From an uncultured Veillonella sp. (GTDB lineage Bacteria; Bacillota; Negativicutes; Veillonellales; Veillonellaceae): DNA of 28,766 nt. Location of the stretch: positions 1-28,766 of the forward strand of contig USQK01000014.1 in assembly GCA_900556785.1 (NCBI GenBank). The letters run 5' to 3'. Each line of letters starts with the position of its first letter. Within the stretch, counting starts at the first letter, position 1. The position numbers were made by a program, and so were the translations under genes. This document shows positions 21,980 to 28,766 of the stretch, piece after piece. A model generated the notes under the pieces. That model had not been told where the DNA came from. It was given only the letters and a program-made list of their open reading frames with translations, and made no database searches.

Positions 21980-23146
21980 TTAAGTCAATAATATCAACTC
22001 TATTATAGTGCAAAGGATATAAGCAATGATAAACTTAACCTTTTGTTTGCGCGCTCTATCATCATCAGAAATCTTAAGTCTATTTTCTAGGAAGCGCTTA
22101 TCCCGGATTTGCAACAATAAACGTTTAATACGTTCTTGACCTTCAGCGGCATTACACTCGCCGCTATCAGAGGTCAAGGTAGCTTGCTGCATGAAGATGC
22201 GCCGATGGAGCTTGCGCATTTGAATCTTGATATTGTTATGAACAAACGCACTTTGCCACTGTTTTCTAGAGTCAAAATACATATATAAATATCGTGGTGT
22301 ATTCATTAGTAGTAAAGAAAGAATAAAAATCCCCAAAGATATTAAGAAATATGTAGAGAATGAAAACTCTAGTGTTTCAGTTGGTAAGTAATGATGCGCA
22401 AAGATAAAGGTAAGCCATACACCGATCGGCATCAAGAGCACTGCCGCAATATCAATGGATCGAAGCCAACTAGTACGAATTGGAACATCTGGCACCGTAA
22501 ATGTATCTACTGGATCATGAAATGCATAATAATCTATTTGCAATACCGATTGACTAGTTTGAGGATTAGCTAAAAGTACAGGGCCTACACTCCCTATGGA
22601 GCGTTCTGGCAAAGGTATAAACTTTTTAAGTTGCGTATTGGGTATTAAATCAAAGCGAATAATACCTTTTTTTTCAAAGCGTACGGTAGATCCCTTTTCG
22701 CCTAATGCAATAGGATTAAAAAAGATGCCAAAAAGACTAAGGAACCAGTTACCTAGTAAGTGTAAGATGGAATTTAAAATAAATCCACCCGTATCTAAAT
22801 TCTCTGTATCGAGCCGAATTGCAAAGGATGATGAGTAATCATCAAACCATAAGTCTTCTAAAGTAAATTCAGCGGTAATCACATTCCCCCATTTAGTAAT
22901 AATAGATAGGAATATTTGATTATTTGGTTCAAACTCAAAAGTTATAGAATAAAAGAACTTATGATTCCGAAGAGCAGCACGCAACATGCGATTAACCACG
23001 TCTTCTTCTATAGATAACAAACGATGATCAAATAAATCTTGTTCTAAAGGTACTTGTTGAACAGGGCTTACCTTTTTCACCGTCGTATCACTATCAGATA
23101 ATGCTTCATCCACCAATGCTCGTAATTTGGTGAAGATTTTAGTCAT
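21980..23146 (-). CDS. hypothetical membrane protein
   Basis: I do not recognise this 388-residue protein. The N-terminal 220 residues appear soluble and strand-rich, with one hydrophobic, possibly amphipathic stretch at 122-147 (ILNSILHLLGNWFLSLFGIF). Two membrane helices follow at about 231-252 and 263-282. Next comes a basic, helical cytoplasmic-type region (290-368), and a last hydrophobic helix lies at the very C-terminus (370-387), which resembles a tail anchor. The ATG at 23144-23146 follows GGAGGG. It is monocistronic with its own extended -10 promoter. No enzyme motif is visible. Confidence 0.8.
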   Translation of the reverse strand: MTKIFTKLRALVDEALSDSDTTVKKVSPVQQVPLEQDLFDHRLLSIEEDVVNRMLRAALRNHKFFYSITFEFEPNNQIFLSIITKWGNVITAEFTLEDLWFDDYSSSFAIRLDTENLDTGGFILNSILHLLGNWFLSLFGIFFNPIALGEKGSTVRFEKKGIIRFDLIPNTQLKKFIPLPERSIGSVGPVLLANPQTSQSVLQIDYYAFHDPVDTFTVPDVPIRTSWLRSIDIAAVLLMPIGVWLTFIFAHHYLPTETLEFSFSTYFLISLGIFILSLLLMNTPRYLYMYFDSRKQWQSAFVHNNIKIQMRKLHRRIFMQQATLTSDSGECNAAEGQERIKRLLLQIRDKRFLENRLKISDDDRARKQKVKFIIAYILCTIIELILLT

Positions 23147-23184
23147 AATCCCTCCAAGGGTAAAAAACAGCTTTTGATATATAA

Positions 23185-23193
23185 ATTATACCA
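23185..23193 (-). promoter_or_regulatory. extended -10 promoter of the unknown membrane protein gene
   Basis: TGG-TATAAT on the minus strand (hexamer 23185-23190) is a perfect -10 with TG extension, 38 bases before the start codon. The -35 is poor. Confidence 0.55.
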
Positions 23194-23251
23194 TATATTG
23201 CATGATTTATCGATAAAAGACTACTACATATACTATTAAATATAGGTATAC

Positions 23252-23286
23252 ATAAAGCCCCTTTTACATAGTAAAAGGGGCTTTAT
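23252..23286 (-). terminator. terminator after cydDC
   Basis: A perfect 16-bp stem (23252-23267 with 23271-23286) with a 3-base loop and a GC-rich centre lies about 70 bases past the cydDC stop. The T-tract is short (TTTATGT), but the stem is strong. Confidence 0.8.
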
Positions 23287-23355
23287 TACTGCAGTTTAAC
23301 ATTCAGACTATTATAATTTAGTATTTATAATAGATAGTTTAATTGATATTTATTT

Positions 23356-26300
23356 TTATTGAATACTTGCCATGGATAGATAACAATATTCATAGAAGTG
23401 ACCACGAAGGGCAATTAATTCTTCGTAAGTTCCATCTTCTATAATTTGACCTTTATCCATAAATAAGATACGGTCCATATGCTCTAATCCTTCTAACTGA
23501 TGTGTAATATATAAGCATGTTTTATCCTGTACATATTCCATCAAATCACGATGCAGAGCCTTCCTCGTTACTTGGTCTAAACCTTCTAATGGTTCATCTA
23601 ACAAAACAACTTGAGGTTTTCGCAAGAATAGTCGAGCTAAAGCAACCCGTTGTCGTTCGCCACCACTTAGACCATGACCACCACTACCAACAATCGTATG
23701 AATACCATCTGGCAAGCGTTCCACTACAGAGCGCAACGAAGCACGATCAATAGCATACTCTAAATCAGCTTCTGAGGCATCCGGCCTTGCTAGTCGAATA
23801 TTATCTTCAAAGGACGCATGGAAAATATAAGTATCTTGCGTTATCGTGCCTAAAGCATTACGCCATGTATCGATAGAAATATCCTTTAACTCTACATCAC
23901 CAACATGGATTGAGCCACTGTAGTCATATAATCGCTCAAGCATATTAAACAATGTAGTCTTACCAGATCCACTAGCGCCAACAATAGCAATCGATTGACC
24001 TTGTTTAATGTCTAATCTAAGATGTTCATAAATACGACGATGTGCATCATAACCAAAGGATACATCAGAAAATGTAATCTCTCGATTAGCATTAAATGGT
24101 TTTGGTGCGTTTGGTTCTACTACGGGAATTGGCTCATGTGCAAGTGCTGTGAGACGACTCGTAGCCACTTTACTTTCAGCACCATGATGAACGGCAGCGA
24201 TCATAGGTTGTAAGGCCTCAAACCAAGCTTGTGTACCAATAGCAGCAACTGCTACCATAACACTGGCCCAAGCTCCGGTCAACGCATTGGCTGCCAATAT
24301 GGCTACAATAACAACTGTAATTTGGACTCCACCTAGGAACAGCGTATTGCCTAAGTTCATACCTCGCTCGATAATACCTTTATTAGCATCCACAGTACTC
24401 ATCATATGTTGAATACGATCGTATACTAACTGTTCATTGCCGTAGCTAATGACATCCTCCAAGCTATCCATGGTATCACTTAATAAGGATTTATATTCCC
24501 CTTGTTGAGGTCCAATCGCCGTCAACGATTGTTTGTTATGAGCATATACAACTAAAGGCAAAACTAGACCTAATATAAAGGCTGCTAAAACTATAGGCGC
24601 AACCAAACTATTATCAATCGTAGACACACCATAGGCAACTAAAATAGTTAAAGCAATGGCTGCTGCAGGCGGAATCAACGTACGCAAGTAGAAAAATTGT
24701 AGTACCTCTATATCCCCCATAATGCGGCCTAGCATATCCCCTGCACCAAAACGTTTAAGAATAGCCGGCGCCAATGGTTCTAAATGAGCATAAAACCATA
24801 CACGCAAACCATACAGACCTTGGAACGCCATACGATGAGATGTATACCGTTCAAAATAACGACATACAGCACGACTAACACCAAAGAAGCGGACGCCCAC
24901 AATAGCAAGGCTCAAATAAGTAAGTCCCGGTTGCAATGCAGCTGATGCCAATAACCACGCAGATACAGTTAATAAGCCCACATTCATAAATACCGTTAAG
25001 AATGTAAAAATCAAAGCTAATACTAACGACCACTTTGCAGGACTTAATACAGTGAATAATAAACGCCATCCTTGTAAGCCCATATTAGACGTTGACACTT
25101 CAGATGTATGTGTATCGTTTCCGCGTACATAAGCATCTTTTTTATCAATAGAAATTGAATAATCTAGCTCATCTCTATCTTGAATATCAAATGATTTCCC
25201 TGTTTGCAACTGCTCTTCAATAGTTGAAGAAAATTCTCCTAAACCAGAGGTGACAAGGTCTTTAAAATAACCATCTACTGCGAGAAGCGTCGCATAAGAA
25301 CCTTGTTGAATAATACGTCCATGTTTCAAAACGTATAGTGTAGATGCCCAATGCATCGTTTGTAGGCGATGGCCAATAATAATAACAATTTTATTCTCCA
25401 TCAAACGTTGGATAGCACTACTTATGATAGATTCTGTTTTTACATCAAGATGTGCCGTTACCTCATCGAGAATTAACACTTGCCCTTTTCGTAAGAACGC
25501 ACGTGCTAACGCCACCCGTTGACGTTCGCCACCACTAAGACCTAAGCCACCTTCACCAATAATCGTATCAAGACCTTCTTGTTGTCTATTGATCACATCC
25601 AGTAGCTGTACTTCTTTACATGCTTCTATAATCTCTTTATCACTTACATTCATCCCAAAGGATACTACGTCACGCAAGGTCCCTTTCATGATATGAGGAT
25701 GCTGGGATACATAGGTGATTTGTTGGCGCCACCACTCAATATCGATATTACAAACATCAAGACCATCGATGGTAACAGCACCTTTAGGAGCAGTTAAAAA
25801 GCCTCCAATAATATGAGCGATTGTAGATTTCCCGGCTCCACTTTCACCAACAAGCATAATCGGAGAATTGCGTTTAGCCACTAAAGAAATATGTTGTACC
25901 CCATTTTCACTACCTTCATAGGTAAATGTTAAATCCTTAATTTCAATAGCTTGTATAGGTCCTTGAAGTTTAGATTGCCCACCTACAGGTAATGATGGCT
26001 GGCGATTCATAAACTCTTCGTATTTTAAAATGGAGGTCTTCCCTGCCATTCCCGTATGGAATGCAGCCCCCAGTTGTCTAAATGGCGTATAGAACTCTGG
26101 TGCTAATAACAAAATAAAGAAGGCGGAAAAGAATGGAATCTCCCCATCCAATAATGTTAAGCCTAGGTATACTGCAATCAATGCCGTACTAATAGTACTT
26201 ACGAGTTCAAGAACCAATGCAGATAAGAACGCCACGCGCAACACACGCAAAGTAGAGTCTTTAAACTCTTCAGATAAACGACCAATGACCTTGATTTGAT

Positions 26301-26940
26301 CCTTCGCACGGCCAAAAAGTTTTAATGTGGTGATACCTTGCAATACATCGAGGAAATGCCCAGACAAGAAACTCATACGTTCCCACTGTTCTTTATTAAG
26401 GCGATCTGCTTGCTTGCCGATTAAAATCATAAAGAATGGAATCAATGGTACTGTAACAATTAGAATGATGCCAATTATAGGCAATGTATCTACAATAGCA
26501 ATGCCCATGATAAGAGGAATCATAATAGCATATAAAATTTGCGGAATATATCGAGCTACGTAAGCATCTACTTGCTCTAATCCATCTGTAAGCATATGGA
26601 TTACATCGCCGTGGCGCTCCTTATGTTGAACACCTAGCTTAAACATATGTGCTAAAGCTCGTTTTCTAAAGGTTGCTTTTACTGCACTACCCAATCGGTT
26701 GGCTACAGATTCTTGCACATAATGTGCTATTAATCTCACAATAATAGCAATCCCTAAATAGATAATGGTATACCTTTCATCTTGTAAGGTATTTTCAGAA
26801 AAAATAAAATTATTAATTAAGGTTCCAAAGAACCAAGCTTGCCCAACAATGGATAGACTTTCAACTAAACAAGTTAAGCCTAGTAATAAAAGCTGACCTT
26901 TATGTTCTAGCAGCGCTTTAAAGGCGGTACGCTGTATCAT
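23356..26940 (-). CDS. cydDC: fused CydDC-type ABC exporter
   Basis: A single 1194-residue chain holding both halves of the thiol (cysteine/glutathione) exporter CydDC, needed to assemble cytochrome bd. Residues 1-300 are a CydD-type membrane domain (VGQAWFFGTLI, LSGHFLDVLQGITTLKLFGR, LLLAPEFYTPFRQLGAAFH). The first ATPase follows: Walker A GESGAGKS (365-372), LSGGE (468-472), LDEV (491-494), His524. A hydrophilic linker lies at about 565-620. From about 625 comes a CydC-type membrane domain (TVSAWLLASAA, CRYFERYTSHRMAF). The second ATPase has GASGSGKTT (988-996), LSGGE (1091-1095), LLDEP (1113-1117) and His1147. The first Walker B reads LDEVTAHLD, the second LDEPLEGLD. The start at 26938-26940 has AGGGGA upstream. 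It lies directly downstream of cydAB with a terminator between. Confidence 0.95.
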   Translation of the reverse strand: MIQRTAFKALLEHKGQLLLLGLTCLVESLSIVGQAWFFGTLINNFIFSENTLQDERYTIIYLGIAIIVRLIAHYVQESVANRLGSAVKATFRKRALAHMFKLGVQHKERHGDVIHMLTDGLEQVDAYVARYIPQILYAIMIPLIMGIAIVDTLPIIGIILIVTVPLIPFFMILIGKQADRLNKEQWERMSFLSGHFLDVLQGITTLKLFGRAKDQIKVIGRLSEEFKDSTLRVLRVAFLSALVLELVSTISTALIAVYLGLTLLDGEIPFFSAFFILLLAPEFYTPFRQLGAAFHTGMAGKTSILKYEEFMNRQPSLPVGGQSKLQGPIQAIEIKDLTFTYEGSENGVQHISLVAKRNSPIMLVGESGAGKSTIAHIIGGFLTAPKGAVTIDGLDVCNIDIEWWRQQITYVSQHPHIMKGTLRDVVSFGMNVSDKEIIEACKEVQLLDVINRQQEGLDTIIGEGGLGLSGGERQRVALARAFLRKGQVLILDEVTAHLDVKTESIISSAIQRLMENKIVIIIGHRLQTMHWASTLYVLKHGRIIQQGSYATLLAVDGYFKDLVTSGLGEFSSTIEEQLQTGKSFDIQDRDELDYSISIDKKDAYVRGNDTHTSEVSTSNMGLQGWRLLFTVLSPAKWSLVLALIFTFLTVFMNVGLLTVSAWLLASAALQPGLTYLSLAIVGVRFFGVSRAVCRYFERYTSHRMAFQGLYGLRVWFYAHLEPLAPAILKRFGAGDMLGRIMGDIEVLQFFYLRTLIPPAAAIALTILVAYGVSTIDNSLVAPIVLAAFILGLVLPLVVYAHNKQSLTAIGPQQGEYKSLLSDTMDSLEDVISYGNEQLVYDRIQHMMSTVDANKGIIERGMNLGNTLFLGGVQITVVIVAILAANALTGAWASVMVAVAAIGTQAWFEALQPMIAAVHHGAESKVATSRLTALAHEPIPVVEPNAPKPFNANREITFSDVSFGYDAHRRIYEHLRLDIKQGQSIAIVGASGSGKTTLFNMLERLYDYSGSIHVGDVELKDISIDTWRNALGTITQDTYIFHASFEDNIRLARPDASEADLEYAIDRASLRSVVERLPDGIHTIVGSGGHGLSGGERQRVALARLFLRKPQVVLLDEPLEGLDQVTRKALHRDLMEYVQDKTCLYITHQLEGLEHMDRILFMDKGQIIEDGTYEELIALRGHFYEYCYLSMASIQ

Positions 26941-26977
26941 AGTATCCCCTATGGTAAATATAGTTAATATAAAAAAT

Positions 26978-27023
26978 CATATGAATTTAGAATCTAATAT
27001 ATACGATCAAATGAATCTAAATT
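26978..27023. repeat. imperfect direct repeat upstream of cydDC
   Basis: A 16-base motif beginning CATATGAATTTA at 26978 recurs as CAAATGAATCTA at 27008, exactly 30 bp apart (about three helical turns), matching at 12 of 16 positions. It lies 38-83 bases before the cydDC start. It may be a paired regulator site or chance in AT-rich DNA. Confidence 0.25.
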
Positions 27024-27049
27024 TATCAATATTATATTCATCTTACCAC

Positions 27050-27080
27050 AAAAAAGAGGCGTGCCGCTACGACACGCCTC
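27050..27080 (-). terminator. intrinsic terminator of the cydAB operon
   Basis: An 8-bp GC-rich stem (27056-27063 with 27073-27080) is followed by six T residues on the minus strand, 50-75 bases past the cydB stop. Confidence 0.85.
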
Positions 27081-27096
27081 ACATTGAGACTTAAAT

Positions 27097-27120
27097 TTTA
27101 TAACTCACGAGAGTTATAAA
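27097..27120 (-). repeat. inverted repeat just after cydB
   Basis: A perfect 10-bp stem (27097-27106 with 27111-27120) with an ACGA loop lies 9 bases past the cydB stop. It has no strong T-run and precedes the true terminator. It may protect the 3' end of the cydAB message or add to termination. Confidence 0.6.
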
Positions 27121-27129
27121 GCTATTCTA

Positions 27130-28149
27130 TTAATAGTGTAAGTCTTTTTCAGATACACGATGACGGAATGTCCAGTATACCCAGATTTGGTAAGCCAATA
27201 CGATTGGCACAAATACGAAGGCTACACAAGTCATCAATGTCAATGTGTAAGTAGAGTTACCTGCATTTGCAATAGTTAAGCTCCAATCAGGATTCAAAGA
27301 AGAAACCATGATGCGAGGGAACAAACCAGCAAAGTAAGCAGCTGTTACAGAAATAACAGTTAAGGAGCTAAATACAAAGCCCCATTTTGTATTGCGGGTA
27401 CGTGCAGCACCCCAAGAAATGAGGAAGAACACGATTGCTAATGCGAAGCACACGATTGCTAATACAGAGTTGAACAAATCTGTACATACATATGTAGCAG
27501 CAACCAATACTAAGGCACCGATTGCAGTAGGAACACCAACTACCAAAGAAGCTGCACGAGCGCGTTCGGAAACCGCACCAGCTGTTTTGATAGAAGTGAA
27601 TAAGCCACCATGGTATGTGAATACCAAGATAAATGCAATACCGCAAAGTACTGTGTATGGGCTTAATAAATCAAAGAATGTGCCTACATATGTCATGCTT
27701 GCATCAATTGGAGTACCTTGAATCAAGTTACCAACTGTAACGCCCCACAATAATGCAGGAATCAAGGAACCAAAGAAAATGCAGTAGTCAAAAGTTTTAC
27801 GCCATAACAAGTTAGGGCTCTTGGATCGGAATTCAAAAGATACGCCACGGATAATAAGAGCCGCAAGCATTAAGAATAACGCTAAATAGAAACCACTAAA
27901 CAATGTAGCATATACATGAGGGAAGGATGCAAATAATGCACCACCTGCAGTAATCATCCATACCTCGTTGCCATCCCAAACAGGGCCCAAGGCATTGATC
28001 ATTTGACGACGTTCAACGTCAGTTTTACCGATGAATGGTAATAAAATACCAGTACCATAGTCAAAACCTTCTAATAAGAAGAAGCCAGCGAATAGTACAG
28101 TAATTAAAATAAACCATACCACTTCAAGGTTATTAAAAATTAATTCCAT
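27130..28149 (-). CDS. cydB: cytochrome bd ubiquinol oxidase subunit II
   Basis: Membrane subunit partnering CydA in the bd-type quinol oxidase, which reduces oxygen to water with high affinity. 339 residues with about eight or nine hydrophobic segments. The N-terminal family motifs GFFLLEGFDYGTG (22-34) and ALGPVWDGNEVW (53-64) are clear, as is the closing YQIWVYWTFRHRV. The ATG at 28147-28149 follows GAGGAGG and overlaps the cydA end by 10 bases, so synthesis of the two subunits is coupled. A two-hairpin region ends the operon. Confidence 0.96.
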   Translation of the reverse strand: MELIFNNLEVVWFILITVLFAGFFLLEGFDYGTGILLPFIGKTDVERRQMINALGPVWDGNEVWMITAGGALFASFPHVYATLFSGFYLALFLMLAALIIRGVSFEFRSKSPNLLWRKTFDYCIFFGSLIPALLWGVTVGNLIQGTPIDASMTYVGTFFDLLSPYTVLCGIAFILVFTYHGGLFTSIKTAGAVSERARAASLVVGVPTAIGALVLVAATYVCTDLFNSVLAIVCFALAIVFFLISWGAARTRNTKWGFVFSSLTVISVTAAYFAGLFPRIMVSSLNPDWSLTIANAGNSTYTLTLMTCVAFVFVPIVLAYQIWVYWTFRHRVSEKDLHY

Positions 28150-28766
28150 AATCTCGCCTCCTCTTTTTCAACTACATCGTGAGATGGGTTACCATCTGGA
28201 CCTTTTTTGATGTGTTCTACAGCAAGGTAGAGAGCTGCAATAGCTGCTACGATGTACACAACTGTAAAGCCGATGATAGTAGTCATAATTTCTGGAGCTG
28301 TAACGGCTTTAGATGCACCGTCTGCAGTTAATTGCAAGCCATATACAAGCCATGGTTGACGACCTGCTTCTGCTACAAACCAACCGGTGGAATGAGCAAT
28401 GAATGGCAATGGCAATGTCCAGAACATAATTTTCAAGAATGTGCGATTACCAACCAATTTATCTTTTGCATTAAGGATAAGGCCTACGAATGCAACAAGT
28501 AACATAATGGAACCAGCTGCAACCATGATACGGAATGTCCAGAAGATTGCTGGAACATCTGGAATATAGTTACCAGGACCGTATTGAGCCTCGGATTTAG
28601 CTTGAAGATCTTTGATACCTTCTACTTTACCAGAAGTAAAGGAGTTTTGAGTCAAGAAGGACAAACCACCAGGGATTTCAAGGGCGCCCGTATTTTTTTG
28701 TGCTTTAGTATCAATATTAGCTACCAAAGAGAATGGAGCTGGATCTTGTGTTTCCCACAATGCTTC
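28140..28766 (-). CDS. cydA: cytochrome bd ubiquinol oxidase subunit I (3' part)
   Basis: The last 208 codons of cydA; the gene continues past the right edge of the window and roughly the first half is missing. The fragment begins in EALWETQDPAPFSL, next to the quinol-binding Q-loop. It includes PAIFWTFRIMVAAG, whose Met is the usual axial ligand of the low-spin haem b558, and the highly conserved GWFVAEAGRQPWLVYG, followed by two more membrane segments and a charged tail. Apparent internal starts such as the TTG at 28758-28760 are ordinary Leu codons. It overlaps cydB by 10 bases. Confidence 0.95.
   Translation of the reverse strand, partial: EALWETQDPAPFSLVANIDTKAQKNTGALEIPGGLSFLTQNSFTSGKVEGIKDLQAKSEAQYGPGNYIPDVPAIFWTFRIMVAAGSIMLLVAFVGLILNAKDKLVGNRTFLKIMFWTLPLPFIAHSTGWFVAEAGRQPWLVYGLQLTADGASKAVTAPEIMTTIIGFTVVYIVAAIAALYLAVEHIKKGPDGNPSHDVVEKEEARLWN

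Overview
This window is one stretch of a low-GC (roughly 40% by eye) bacterial chromosome. Gene families, spacing and strong AGGAGG-type ribosome binding sites point to Bacillota. The divIC - S1-domain gene - tilS - hpt - ftsH order, a cytochrome bd operon, a complete Opp system and the lack of sporulation genes fit an asporogenous, diderm member of the Negativicutes, most likely Veillonella or a close relative. That assignment is inference from gene content, not from a database match. I see no phage, insertion sequence, CRISPR array, rRNA or tRNA. Apart from a two-gene plus-strand unit (pdxK-like kinase and DUF805 protein, 20398-21837), every well-supported gene is on the minus strand, so operons are read from right to left.

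Right to left: 28766-27130 holds the 3' part of cydA and all of cydB (cytochrome bd oxidase), ending in two tandem hairpins. Then comes cydDC (26940-23356), a single-chain fusion of the two halves of the CydDC exporter needed for cytochrome bd assembly. After it lies a lone membrane protein of unknown function (23146-21980). The divergent kinase/DUF805 unit converges on that gene across a near-perfect bidirectional terminator.

20262-11884 is a tightly overlapping operon: oppB, oppC, oppD, oppF, a signal-less class A beta-lactamase-fold hydrolase, and oppA. A terminator-like hairpin follows, then an LD-carboxypeptidase and an M20 amidohydrolase. Together these look like uptake and cytoplasmic breakdown of peptides, plausibly cell-wall muropeptides. 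This is the most system-like part of the window.

11772-7977 is an ABC-F ATPase gene followed with almost no gaps by folE, folP, folB and folK. The ABC-F gene has its own good promoter, a palindrome over the -35 box and a terminator-like hairpin just before its ribosome binding site, which suggests attenuation acting on the whole folate operon. Downstream are a small unknown exported or anchored protein with a GlsB/YeaQ-type membrane protein, and then a stand-alone lactate/2-hydroxyacid dehydrogenase.

5452-105 is the conserved division/RNA/purine/protease block: divIC, an S1-domain protein, a Ppx/GppA phosphatase, tilS, hpt and ftsH, ending in a bidirectional terminator. No gene-free stretch exceeds 300 bases; the larger intergenic regions hold promoters, inverted repeats and terminators listed below.
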